From contig CM043788.1 in assembly GCA_023974075.1 (NCBI GenBank), forward strand, positions 29,873,054-29,937,053: a stretch of 64,000 bases of DNA, in the 5' to 3' direction. The stretch comes from Chaenocephalus aceratus (Eukaryota; Chordata; Actinopteri; Perciformes; Channichthyidae). Positions 28,701-38,775 of the stretch are shown piece by piece. The position numbers and the translations under genes were made by a program. How positions within the stretch are numbered: position 1 is the stretch's first letter; each line of letters begins with the position of its first letter. The notes beneath the pieces were generated by a model. It was not told the DNA's origin, did no database searches, and worked only from the letters and a program-made list of their open reading frames with translations.

Positions 28701-28829
28701 AAGCATGTTATTGAATTTCATTATTTTTATTATTAGATATTAATAGAATCCCTATAAAGTATGTTCATTACTCGTTATTCTCTACTAATAGTTAATTAAA
28801 GACTGTATATAATGACTATTTTGCACATC
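22706..28829. other. Unique non-coding DNA
   Basis: No gene is recognised. Two open frames just over 110 codons (24988-25341 +, 26490-26861 +) show no domain, no low-complexity bias and no splice context, so I treat them as chance. A segment around 27.3-27.5 kb rich in TTAATTGG-type motifs could be regulatory, which is unproven. Confidence 0.55.
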
Positions 28830-28990
28830 CCTTTCAAGATTTCAAGATTTTCTAAGGTTTATTGACCTATCATATACAGTACACAAACGGTGTAGTTATG
28901 CAATGAATGTAAAACTTTGTGTATACCTCCAGCAATGTTAACTATGTTGAAGCACTTATTTTAACTGATATTATACATATGTATTATACT
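28830..28990. mobile_element. Older LINE-like 3' repeat, split by the next hAT
   Basis: The text beginning TCAAGATTTCAAGATTTT and running into a 'tattgacctatcatatacagta' type stretch (28.83-28.98 kb) resembles LINE 3'-end repeats seen in fish genomes. It appears to continue after the hAT insertion at 30086-30240 (TTATAAGATGTATG onward), which would make the hAT insertion split one older copy. This rests on my recollection of fish repeats, not on an alignment. Confidence 0.35.
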
Positions 28991-30077
28991 CAGGGTTGGG
29001 AGGGTTACTTTGTGAATGTAATCAGTTACTGATTACTAATTACATGGCTCTGAAAGTAATCCGAATACAGTTACAGTTACGTGTCTTAAAAAAGTAACGT
29101 AATCAGATTACTTTTAGATTACTTTTTAGATATGTTTTGGTGAACAGGAGACACAAAAAGCAAAAGGAAACTGAACGTGTTTTTACCGTTTTAATGGCTT
29201 ATCAAGAGCACAACTGAAACATCACATCTGAAACGATGTAACAACATAATACACTTTTTGGGAATGCAGCTTGGGATGTGAGGAGTGAAGGACACGGTTT
29301 AGAACGGGCGTGTCGCCTTCTGTCCTGCCAGTGTTGGCAGGACATGAATTAAAATGTCGAACTCGGACTTCATTTTAAGGACATTTCGGCCAGGGGTGTA
29401 GAGCTATATTTGTTTAAGCACCGGATTGGCAAAACAGGAGAGTGTGTGCACCAGTCTGCCTTGATCTATGAATTCATGTCCGTGACACTCACAGTATTTG
29501 CTGCCCACAGCTGTTTGATAGAAGGAAAACCTCCTTCACTTCATGAAATCTCTACAGCACCAGGAGGCAGCGGGAGGGTTAACTCAGCTTCTGAGAATAC
29601 GAGCGCGCCGCGCAGTGCATTTCACACACCGCCTTTCACGCACCGCCTTCACTGTGTATACCTTCAGAAATAATCATTAGTAAGGCTAAAGAGTGACCGC
29701 AGGCTGATGTGTTTTAACCACACACAACTATACACACACACACACGCAGACTTTTGTTCCTCCATATTTCGTTGTTATTGTTTCACTGAGCGAGGGGACC
29801 CGCGATTTTTTTTCAAACGCTTTTTTGGTCCATCTGCGGCGGCTCTGATGATTCGAATCGGCTGTACCTACTAGTAATGAATATTACATGTTGAGAGGAA
29901 ATCTTTCCACCAATAATTCCAATAAGTAATCCAAAATGTATTCACTTCAGGTTTACGAAAGTAACTGTAATCAGATTACTCGTTTTTCAAATGTAACGCG
30001 AGCTGAATACAGTTACTTGATTTTTGTATTCTGATTACGTAACGCCGTTACATGTATTCCGTTACAACCCAACCCTG
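28991..30077. mobile_element. Non-autonomous hAT-type transposon, 1087 bp
   Basis: The termini are perfect inverted repeats of CAGGGTTGGG. The 8-bp flanks ATTATACT are identical at 28983-28990 and 30078-30085, a perfect hAT target duplication. Both subterminal regions are rich in GTTAC/GTAAC and TAATCAGATTAC-like motifs, arranged as a longer imperfect inverted repeat. No hAT transposase frame is present; the 87-codon frame near 29.4 kb is featureless. A second, opposite-orientation copy begins at 31112. Confidence 0.85.
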
Positions 30078-30336
30078 ATTATACTCTTATAAGATGTATG
30101 TAGATAGTATAAGAAATGTGCAGAATATGACAATGTAATGGTGGAGGTACACAAATATTGAAATATGTCTTGTGATGCACTGTTGAGGAACCTGTGACCC
30201 AAGTTTTTCATCTCCGGCCTTGTCAGGTATTGAACAATCAATAAATAAAGAACACAGAATTATTAAATATAAAACACAGAATTTGTGTGATTATACTAAA
30301 TGATTTACAAATAAATAATCACCACTGCATATTTAC

Positions 30337-30522
30337 AAATGAAGCTTAGCGCAAGTTCAATAAGGAAGACCTACACGAGTCACTTACACGTCACTCGATG
30401 GCTCCCTTCCCCCCTCATTAAATATGAGGGCGTCACCCTTCAGCAGCCAATAGCTGCACATGCTAAATTCCTTAAATGCCTGCTCTTCCTCCCTGTCAGT
30501 TGTCATTTGCAGATGACCGCAA
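30337..30522 (+). repeat. 5' direct repeat (A1) of Ngaro-like element
   Basis: It starts AAATGAAGCTTAGCGC and ends GATGACCGCAA. It matches 34982-35168 throughout, with a single-base indel (CTACACG against CTAACACG) the only difference I can see. The gag start codon lies 77 bp downstream. Confidence 0.9.
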
Positions 30523-30598
30523 ACAGTAGCAGTACCACAATACTCCTCCTCGTGAGAAAAAAGAAAAGAAAAAAAAGCACAAGAAAAACTAGCTCAAG

Positions 30599-31111
30599 AT
30601 GTCCATCTCGGACAATTCAGATCACGAACCTGGTATGGAATTATTCGAGCCCGGTTCGGCTCCCCACAGCGGCCTATCACCAGAGGCAGACTTCCTCATC
30701 GCCCGGCTCCTGCAGCAGGACATCCCCACAGCCCCAGGCCTCACTCTCTCGCAGCTCCGAGAGCTCTCGGATCAGGTCTCCAGCACAGCTCCCCAGTCCG
30801 GGGCAGCAGCTCCAGTCAGCTCCCCAGAGAGCAGGGCGAGGACGCTGCCGTGGAGGTAATAAAAAAAAGGGCAGGAAGTCGAGCCCTCCAGCCAGGATCC
30901 CGTCCACCTCCAAAATCCACCCCTTCCCAGGCTCGCCAGTCCGGGAGCGTCACTAACACACCCCTCATGGAGAGTAGCGTGGCCGGCTCCCTGCAATCCC
31001 TGGCTAGCTCCATGATAGCTATCGATGCTCGCCTCCAGGCCCTGGAAGACTCGTCACACGAGCACTCAGGTCAGGTACTAGTGTTAACGAAAATGTTTGC
31101 ACTCACCCACA
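30599..31111 (+). pseudogene. gag-like ORF1 of Ngaro-like element, truncated
   Basis: An ATG at 30599 opens a serine/proline/acid-rich frame (begins MSISDNSDHEPG) that includes an LSPEADFLIARLLQQD segment. The frame shifts near 30845; sense-like sequence continues in the frame starting at 30850 (PPPKSTPSQARQSGS, then SLQSLASSMIAIDARLQALE). The latter looks like a short amphipathic coiled coil of the kind found in gag-like proteins. The reading stops being gag-like where the inserted hAT copy begins at 31112, so the 3' part is missing. Assignment as gag rests on position, just after the terminal repeat and before the RT, and on composition; no zinc knuckle is visible. Confidence 0.6.
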
Positions 31112-31440
31112 CAGGGTCGGGTTGTAACGGAATAGATGTAACGGCGTTACGTAATCAGAAATACAAAAAATCTTGTATATTCAGCGGGCGTTACATTTGA
31201 AAAACGAGTAATCTGAGTCAGTTACTTTCGTAAACCTGAAGTGAATACTTATCGGAACTATTGGTTGAGAAGTTTCCTCACAAAATGTAATATTCATTCC
31301 CAGCAGAACCGTGTGCACACTGCACAGCGCGCAGCGTGTCTGTAAGCGAGAGTCTGTGAGGCCCCGCCCCCGCACGCAGATGAGAGAGAGAGAGTTATCT
31401 TTCAAGATACATTGAAATGTAGAAACGGAGATGGTTAGAT
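31112..31440 (-). mobile_element. Second hAT copy, inserted in the gag region, one end only
   Basis: From 31112 the sequence reads CAGGGTCGGGTTGTAACGGA, then GTAACGGCGTTACGTAATCAG, GTTACATTTGAAAAACGAGT and TTTCGTAAACCTGAAGTGAA. This is the reverse complement of the right end of the element at 28991-30077, with scattered differences. The homology decays after about 31.3-31.4 kb and the opposite terminus was not found, so the copy is truncated or interrupted. The inner end of this call is approximate. Confidence 0.75.
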
Positions 31441-31862
31441 AAAACGTGGAAGATAACGTTTATGTAGCATTTATTTATTGTCGAAATGATGACATTTATA
31501 ACGGGATCAAATCAAAGTGAATGGCCTGCTGAATGTATAGGGCAAGTGACTGAAAAAAAAAAAATAAATAAATAAAAAAAAAAAGTTATTACATCGTTTC
31601 AGATAATAAATAATAATGATAATTCATTCTATTTAGGGGCGCCTTTCAAAGCACCCAAGGACACCTTACAATGCATAACATATTCCAAGGAAAGGTTTTA
31701 AGACTGTACAAGAATGCAGTATGGGTGAGTTTTACGTGTGGTGCAGATGAGAGCTGTCCAGAATGACACTAAGATGTTGTGTTGTGCTCTTGATAAAACA
31801 GTAAAATACGTGTCTCCCGTTCACCAAAACATACCCATCTGTTATGGAAAAGAAAGTATTCC

Positions 31863-31960
31863 GAAGAAGAAGAAGAAGAAGAAGAAGAAGAAGAAGAAGA
31901 AGAAGAAGAAGAAGAAGAAGAAGAAGAAGAAGAAGAAGAAGAAGAAGAAGAAGAAGAAGG
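31863..31960. repeat. (GAA)n trinucleotide repeat, about 32 units
   Basis: An uninterrupted pure GAA/AAG run of about 97 bp is followed by GAAAAGAAAAGAAGAG. It yields a poly-lysine frame on + and a poly-serine frame on -, neither of which is a gene. Polypurine GAA runs can form triplex structures and are length-unstable. Confidence 0.95.
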
Positions 31961-32099
31961 AAAGAAAAGAAAAGAAAAGAAGAGGAAAGAGAAGAAAGGA
32001 ACTTGGAAGTATTCTAAAAGTAATCTGCCAAAAATCTGGCCCACCCTATATTTTTACAGGCCCACCCTAAAGTACATTTCTGCCTACGCTACTGTTTTT

Positions 32100-32592
32100 T
32101 TTGCGAGCAACGTGACCAACAACCAATCACATGAATCTCTTGCCCCCAAGATACAAAGCAATAGCAATGTTAAAACGAAGTAAACTGGAACAAAAAAAAA
32201 AAACTCCAACAGGCGAAAACCTACCAGTTTCACCCACTGTCCCTGCCACCTCCCTCCATGCCTCGCTCCTCTGGTTTGTATCCCGGTAGATGAACAGAGA
32301 CCGATCATTCAGCACCGGGTGATTCACTTCCGCTATAATGAATTTTCCCTCCATTTTTCGGAATATGAAGTAATGACCTGCGTAGTCTCTCCCAGCATAC
32401 ACGCGGTTCGACTGGCTAGCGCTTGTACTGGCAGATTTGCATAAACGGGATTTCATTGGCTGACGCTTCTGCCGAGGCACCAACAAAATTGAACATTGCT
32501 CATCTTTTGAAGCGAGCAACGCCAGCAACGCTCCACGTCGCTTCCCAAAATACAGTCCTGCTAAAAGTGACGTCACCCTATTCAAAGTGAAG
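32100..32592 (-). mobile_element. Harbinger-type transposon fragment, truncated both ends
   Basis: Read on -, this begins TCACTTTGAATAGGGTGACG and continues GTTGCTCGCTTCAAAAGATG and AGAAGCGTCAGCCAATGAAA, closely matching the interior of the MITE at 8916-9220. At the far end, GATTGGTTGTTGGTCACGTT matches the other MITE flank. The terminal GTCCACACGGCGG repeats are missing on both sides. Unlike the MITE, the middle contains coding sequence for a MADF domain, so this copy derives from a longer, protein-coding relative. Confidence 0.8.
32127..32354 (-). pseudogene. MADF-domain protein N-terminus (Harbinger second protein)
   Basis: The start codon at 32354 opens MEGKFIIAEVNHPVLNDRSL, followed by FIYRDTNQRSEAWREVAGTV. 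This fits the first two helices of a MADF (Myb/SANT-like) DNA-binding domain: an LI..V..HP.L(Y/W)D pattern, then a basic YKD...R...W..V(A) helix. In Harbinger transposons a Myb/MADF protein helps bring the transposase to the nucleus and the element ends. Only about 45 domain residues are present before the frame runs into unrelated sequence (GVFFFCSS), possibly at an intron or a deletion. The open frame extends upstream to 32639, but that part overlaps the subterminal repeat and is not thought to be coding. No DDE transposase is present here. Confidence 0.7.
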
Positions 32593-32689
32593 AAAAAAAA
32601 TAAAAAAATAAATAATAATAATAATAATTGGAATATCACCCCTCCACTCCCATTATCATCCCTCAGCTAGCAGCTGCGCTATCTACTCA

Positions 32690-33830
32690 CCCAGATTCCG
32701 TGTTCGTTGACTATCTCTGTCAGGGCTCTCCCAAGGCTTCAGGGTAGGGGTCCTCCCATCTCCCACAGTGACTTTCGTAGCAAGAAACTTACAGTTAGCC
32801 GCTAAAGAACCCAACATAGTTTCCCAGCTCATCGACAAGAACTTCTCAATATATAATCTGCCCTTTTAGCTCTTCCCCCTTCTCAGTGTTCCGTTCAAAT
32901 CCCATCGGAATAAGCCACACGTAAATAAAAGGCTGATTTTCGATCTGTCCGCTCCCCGCTCCGGCCATTCAGCAGCGTCAATAGCATCATCCCTCCAGAT
33001 CAGTTCTCCCTTCACCATGCCTCAGTGGATAATGCAATAAAGATGATCAAGTTCACAGGGCACGGAGCTCGGCTCTCCAAAGCGGACATTACCGATGCCT
33101 TCAACATCATCCCCATTCATCCGTCTCAGTGGAATTCGTTCGGTATTAAGTGGGAGTTCAAACTCTATTTTCGCCGTTCGCAGAAGCAGCCCCTGCATCT
33201 TCAATTCCTTCTCGGAAGCGCTCTGCTGAATCCCGCTGAACATCGTCAGAATCCCCTCCGTCCTTCACCTACTGGACGACTCCTCCCCATAGACCCGCCA
33301 CAGGACAGCTCAGGGATCTCACTGGCCAAGCTTAAACACTGCTTCAGGAGTTAGGTGTCCCTCTCTCCAAAGAGAAAATGTTAGGTCCCGACACACGCTT
33401 AGAGTTCTTAGGCATTATCCTCGACTCCATAGACATGAAGGCGTCTCTCCCCTCCGACAAATTGCAGCGCATCCGGGACATCACCAAGTCATACTGCGAG
33501 CAACACGTTATCACAAAACAACAGTTGCTCTCCCTTCTCGGACACCTCAACTTCGCCATGCATGTCATCCCCCAGGGGCGCTCGTTCATCTCCTGCCTCC
33601 TGGACGCAGCATCAGCGGTCGACAAACTCCATGACTGCGTTTTCTTAGACGAAGGCTGCCGCTCAGACCTACGTTTCTGGTCCCTCCTGCTCGCCCACTG
33701 GAACGGAGTTACTTTCTTTTACGATGACCTCGTGCGTTCCTCTGACTCAATGAGGTTCTTCACGGATGCCGCCCCATCCGTGGGTTTTGGGGGTTTCTTC
33801 CAGGGAGAGTGGTTCGCAGGGTCATGGCCC
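32690..33830 (+). pseudogene. Reverse transcriptase-RNase H of Ngaro-like element
   Basis: Fragments in all three frames follow the order of a tyrosine-recombinase retrotransposon polymerase. KRLIFDLSAP lies near 32.93-32.96 kb. ARLSKADITDAFNIIPIHPS, containing the first catalytic aspartate motif of RT, is at about 33.07-33.13 kb. The LLDD form of the RT catalytic box is encoded at 33269-33280, just before a stop. LGPDTRLEFLGIILDSI and the connection region lie in the frame starting 33378. The RNase H start SMRFFTDAAPSVGFGGF is near 33.75-33.80 kb. Stops and frameshifts occur at least near 33.04, 33.16, 33.28 and 33.35 kb, so no functional enzyme is encoded. The RNase H is cut off at about 33.83 kb by a deletion that fuses it to recombinase sequence. 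Confidence 0.8.
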
Positions 33831-34183
33831 CTGTACATTTCTACCTCAAGCAAGTTCTCATTAAATCCGGCCTATCACCTATATCATACCCGGGACATTC
33901 CTTCAGGGTAGGTGCAGCCACCTCTGCTGCTAATCAAGGTCTCTCTACCTCATCCCTACAACAACTAGGACGGTGGTCCTCCCCCGCCTCACAACCTACA
34001 TTCGCCCAGATATCAGCGCCGTACTGGCTTCCCAAAGATCTCTCAGACCCTGACTATGGTATCTATGCATATAACTGGTGGTGGCTCATAAACACATTCA
34101 CAAGTATACATGTCTCACTAAGGTACCTGATATTCAAACTGCATTCCCGTCCTAATTCCGCGGGCCCCGCCCACAGGGAATAA
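33827..34183 (+). pseudogene. Tyrosine recombinase C-terminus of Ngaro-like element
   Basis: After the RNase H break, an open frame reads HFYLKQVLIKSGL, then PGHSFRVGAATSAANQGLST and LQQLGRWSS. HSFR is the H-x-x-R box and LGRWSS the following conserved helix of the tyrosine recombinase (phage integrase-like) fold, which integrates DIRS/Ngaro circles. The nucleophile segment TYIRPD is present but lies in another frame (about 33.99-34.02 kb). The N-terminal domain and the first catalytic arginine are absent because of the deletion. Confidence 0.75.
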
Positions 34184-34282
34184 TGTCTCGTCTCACGCTG
34201 CAACTACATGTAACAGGCTTCATCTCCGGCACACAGGTATTTCATTCCCAGGCCTTGCTCAAACGTATCAGTGTAAAATGTA

Positions 34283-34375
34283 TTTCCTGCAGTCAGGCGT
34301 GGACTCGGGCCACCGTACACCCCCGTGTCAGTTACAAAACAAATGAAAGAAAGAAAGAGAAAAGAGTAAAGAAAA

Positions 34376-34407
<32 letters not shown>

Positions 34408-34560
34408 CCTGCGAAGTCAGGCGTGGCGGAAGGCCACCGTACACTTCGGTGTCAGTTACGAAAAAAAGAGTAAAGAAAAATATGTATATAGCCTGCGAAG
34501 TCAGGCGTGGCGGAAGGCCACCGTACACTTCGGTGTCGTGGACGTTGGGCCACCGTTACA
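34283..34560. repeat. About 85-bp tandem repeat, three copies, with (TA)n
   Basis: The core GTCAGGCGTGGCGGAAGGCC followed by ACCGTACACTTCGGTGTC occurs at about 34.41-34.45 and 34.50-34.54 kb, with a diverged copy at about 34.29-34.33 kb. Between copies lie A-rich AAAGAGTAAAGAAAAA tracts, a pure TA run (34377-34405) and GTATATA. It lies in the 3' non-coding part of the Ngaro-like element. Confidence 0.8.
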
Positions 34561-34981
34561 AAACGAAACCGCTCGCTCCTCGGCGTAGTCAAGCCCTGCT
34601 GGCCAGGCATGCGACCCGCAGGTCGTTTTCAGGTAAGACCGGCACTGATTTCGGCAGTCAGAGTCTCAGCATGACCCGTAAGCTCCGGCAGTGATTCCGG
34701 CACTATGTCGCTCATATACGTGTTAATCTATTATCTTTCCTTCCCAGATCACCAGTCACCCCACAAGGTAAGCAACTCAGTTCATCTCAGTATTTCATAC
34801 TTCACTGGTTTTGGGGATTTCATCGGAGCGGTGCTTTCCCTCCTGAATGATTATCCTGCAAACCGGGGCCTAATCGCCAAACACCATTACATTCTCCTGT
34901 TGTATTATCATGGCAATCATTTCATTCATATGACGTGTAAACAATAAATATGTAATTCTTACATCACGTCTCTCCGGTTTG

Positions 34982-35168
34982 AAATGAAGCTTAGCGCAAG
35001 TTCAATAAGGAAGACCTAACACGAGTCACTTACACGTCACTCGATGGCTCCCTTCCCCCCTCATTAAATATGAGGGCGTCACCCTTCAGCAGCCAATAGC
35101 TGCACATGCTAAATTCCTTAAATGCCTGCTCTTCCTCCCTGTCAGTTGTCATTTGCAGATGACCGCAA
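34982..35168 (+). repeat. 3' direct repeat (A2) of Ngaro-like element
   Basis: A near-identical copy of 30337-30522. The sequence after it (CCGCCTCCACCCC onward) has no match before the first copy. This fits a split direct repeat in which a second, B-type repeat should follow, but a matching B copy upstream of A2 was not found. Confidence 0.85.
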
Positions 35169-38100
35169 CCCGCCTCCACCCCTCTCGCCTCCAGTCTCCT
35201 CCAGGACAAAGCTAAACCTTCCTTCTTCAGACCGGTCTCACCTACTCAGCACCACCACCAGTGTCTAGACCCCCAATAGCCAGCATGTGTAGTTCTGGGG
35301 ACAGGGTGGGGGAGGGGGGGACGCGGTGGACCCGTTCAAATCCAGTTTTGGACAGTCTGCCGTGGTTCCATCCCATTTCAAGTGCTGTTCGACGCTCTGC
35401 ACACTCTCCAATCACAGAGCTTGAGGACTATCACAGGGTTTGTCAAGCGAAGCGGAGAGAATACTTACTTCCGGGTGTAATATTCTGTAAAGCAAATGAG
35501 CTGCTCCGACCCTCAGTCCTGACGGACTCCAACTTGTGTTTATTAATCAAACAAATAAATAAACACAAGGATAATTATGTGTTATTGTTGAGTAAATGGA
35601 GAATTGCACAGGGGAAATTAACGTATCTATTGTGGTGATTGACATTATTCACCCACGGATCTATGGGTTAGGGTATTGTTCTGCACGGACATTTTAGTGA
35701 GCCGGACTTCCTGTCTCCGCCGGTCTTCGCTTCCCGGGCATGAAGCTGTTTACATGTGTTTTGAGATGCTAAATAAAAGTCTAGCTTGTACCTTTGATAC
35801 CCCGCCTCCGACTCCCATCTCTCGGCACCACACTATGCCACAATTTTAGATGCGGATCTTGTTAAAATAATACGTTTGCACTGTGGACCAACACTATACA
35901 TTGACGGGGAAGGGGGTAGCAATAAAGATAACACCATTTTACACAACATAACAGAAATAATATCGATAGCAGCGTCCATAGCAACCACCTTGGTAACAAT
36001 GAAAACGTTGTATAGACACAATTTCTTGAAGTAATCTTCGTAATAACTAGCAAACTAAATATCATGTACATCCACTGCACACATAATCTGAAATAACAAC
36101 TCATATTTCTCGCATCAAATGACATCAAAAGGCATTTTAATCGCCAAACTAACCTTAAAATAGGCATTTTCCACCGAGAATAAAACGAATGTCGGCCATG
36201 TTTTTGTAGAAATACTACGTCCTACGTTGTGGACCAACGTAGTTATTACACGTTTTTTTATGAGACTGGGTTGGCCCTCCCTTCCTTCTGACTTTCTCTT
36301 ATCCTCTCTCGCTCTCTCTGCCAGTCTCTCTTTCCCCAGACCAATCAGTTTAGGAGACACATTACTAAACGAGGTAATTGGCCGAATGTCTCTGGGGTGC
36401 AATGAAAAATGCCAAAGCACGGCATGCTATTGTGGTAAGGTTTCAAACCAAAGTCACATTATGCTACAAGGCATTATTGGAAGACATGGATTGTTGGCTT
36501 TGCCATATACTGCACTTTTGTTTGCCATTTGTGCTTTTTTTCAAATTATAAAACATAACTTTAGAAAGGTCTTGCAAAAGTGAGTATATTGCTCTATGAA
36601 TGTCAAGGTCAGCACTTGCCAATGGGAGGCAATGAAGCTTGTTTGACTGGCAGATTTCCATGATTAGGGCAACACTGACAGCACTAAGATATACTGCCGT
36701 AGGAACAAAATGCTCGTTCTACTGTGGGAGATCCTGATTTCTGGTATGTGACCTTGTGGTTGACATGGAACCACAAAAGAAGTGATCCCTTTCCATCCCT
36801 GTACAATTTTCCATCCAGCTTCATTTGTTTTTCATTTAGAGAAACAAAACTGTTCACCCTTTTCCTCCTGTAAAAACATGCCATCCCAGAAGGCTTTGCG
36901 GGAAGTATCAATCACTGGAATGGTTGTATTGTGATTACCTCAACACACCATATCAGACCTCCTTTTGAAAAGGAAAACACCGGACACCAGAGTTATGACA
37001 CCAGAGATAACACGCAATGTTGCGGAGCTCAAACTAAAAACCTTATCTGTGACAGGATAGCGAGCATACATATTTTTGCAGCAACAGTATATCCGATACA
37101 GCAAGTACACAGTGGATAGACGAGCGGGGGTAATGCAGAGGACCATGTCAGCAGATACAGACCCTCTGAATGAAACATGAGACTTTTCATCTCAGGGAAC
37201 ACTGTTTGTGTGTGAATCAGCCAGTGTGGGAGAATGAAATCATCGGTTTGGGAACAGACAATGTTTCACTTACACTTAATGTCCTCTTACTTTTTTCTCA
37301 TTAGCAACAAGAACAAAAACCATTTAAAGGTTGGTAGAGAATGCTAAAACGATTATGAGTAATGTTGCAAATACACTAAAAAAGAAGAACCTCAAAAACT
37401 ATGGTAATGTTATAAGAAGTTGGACTAACAAAAAAGGCTTTTTTGCTAATTATACCATTACATTCATGTTACAATTTGAGTCTGCTTAAGTGCTCAACAT
37501 GAACAAGAATGTTTTGATGACAGATGTTAAATAATACAATTTGTTCTTGATTATAGTGACTCTGGTAACTCCATCTGAACGCTTCTATTAAACTGATTAC
37601 AGAAAATGAACTTTCCCTACTCTTACAAACTCTTCTGCCAATGGCATGTATGTACAATGAATTAAAATAAATAGCAGAAAACTATTTTATCATTCGAGCC
37701 ATCGAGAGGCCAAAAACTCTAGATAACCAGCAGTTTAAGATGACAACATATTATTCTCTTTTGTCTCAATGGCCTAAGCAGCAGATTTATTTATATTAAA
37801 CCGAGAGGTCTTTTTAAGGTCAACCTGATTGCATTTCAAGAAGAGAGGAATAAAAACACAAGTCTTTGAAACTAACGGTGTACAAAAAAGCATTAATATT
37901 GTGTCCACAAGCCAAGTCTGACCTCTGACCTCAGATCAAAGGATCTGAAAGAAGATGACTATCATTTATTCTTGTTCGTATATTGTTGTAGTTAATGGAA
38001 AGCGCCATATATCAAAATGTATTAATGTATTCTTTGTACCTAAGTAGACCATTGAAATTATACAAAGAAATACACCATAGTAATTGTGAAGAAAACAAGA

Positions 38101-38430
38101 GCTTCAAAAAGGCATATCCCGTTGAAAAAGTGCAGTAACTCTCCAGCCTAGGCACCATGGGAAACAGTTAGATATGAAAAATGAACTGTTAATTAAGAAT
38201 TATTAACATCTGTACTGTATATTCAAATGATTTAGAATCTCTCAGGAGCATTTTTAAAACCATTTGTTCCTCAAAGTTAGACTGGGAACTGTCTCAAACC
38301 ATAGTTCATTTTACATTTCAAATGAATAGCTGACGCAATTATTTTGATAAAGCTGGAATTCCCTTCAGCTGACATCCTCATGGATTCATCTTCTTATTAC
38401 GCATTTCCTAACATTCGGTCTATATGCTGT
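35169..38430. other. Non-coding DNA right of Ngaro-like element
   Basis: The first 650 bp are GC-richer and end with AATAAAAG and a CCCGCCTCCGACTCCC stretch near 35.80 kb. This could be the outer end of the retroelement or of another repeat. A 125-codon frame (35261-35638 +) has no recognisable domain. The remainder is AT-rich and featureless, with short chance frames near 36.1-36.6 kb on both strands. Confidence 0.5.
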
Positions 38431-38439
38431 AAAATGTAT

Positions 38440-38775
38440 TATCTCTTCGATTTACACACGGCATCTATTGCACGTCTGTCCGTCCTGGGAGAGGGATCCC
38501 TCCTCTGTTGCTCTCCCTGAGGTTTCTCCCATTTTTCCCCCTTAAACTGTGGGTTTTCTCTGGAAGTTTTTCCTTGTACGATGTGAGGGTCTAAGGACAG
38601 AGGGTGTCGTTTTTCTCATACTGATATTCTGAACAATCTGTGCTGTTGTATTTGCTGTAAAGTGTCTCTACTGTAGGCTATTTTTATTATATCTACAGCA
38701 CTTTGGCTCGACCAAAAATCGTTTATAAATGTGCTATATAAATAAAACTTGATTTGATTTGATTTGATTGATTCA
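38440..38775 (+). mobile_element. LINE 3'-end fragment with (GATTT)n tail
   Basis: The sequence holds a typical fish LINE 3'-UTR text: TCCGTCCTGGGAGAGGGATC, CTCCCTGAGGTTTCTCCC, GTTTTTCCTTGTACGATGTG, AGGACAGAGGGTGTCG. It ends CTATATAAATAAAACTTGAT followed by repeats of GATTT. 3' terminal short tandem repeats instead of poly(A) are typical of RTE/L2-like non-LTR elements. No ORF is included, and the clade is not assigned. Confidence 0.7.

Larger units (their letters stand above)
30337..35168 (+). mobile_element. Ngaro-like tyrosine-recombinase retrotransposon, wrecked
   Basis: Direct repeats of 186 and 187 bp (30337-30522, 34982-35168) bracket the remains of gag, reverse transcriptase, RNase H and a tyrosine recombinase, all on +. 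A 5' repeat that recurs near the 3' end is the split-direct-repeat layout of Ngaro-type elements; DIRS1-type elements use inverted repeats. No integrase or protease of the LTR type is seen. The body is broken by frameshifts and stops, an internal deletion that joins RNase H to the recombinase C-terminus, and nested foreign sequence from 31.1 to 32.6 kb. The outer B2 repeat expected after the second A repeat was not identified. The element boundary on the right is therefore uncertain. Confidence 0.75.

Noticed and set aside
30339..30956. 205-codon frame starting in the direct repeat
   Set aside because: It runs through the non-coding terminal repeat and out of frame with the gag-like start at 30599.
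31738..32070. Poly-lysine and poly-serine frames
   Set aside because: Produced by the GAA trinucleotide repeat on the two strands.
32049..32094. CAGTAGCGTAGGCAG-type terminus on the minus strand
   Set aside because: It looks like a DNA-transposon end, but the opposite end and a target duplication were not found, so no element is called.
35261..35638. 125-codon plus-strand open frame after the Ngaro-like element
   Set aside because: No similarity to a known retroelement protein is recognisable; it may be chance in GC-rich terminal sequence.
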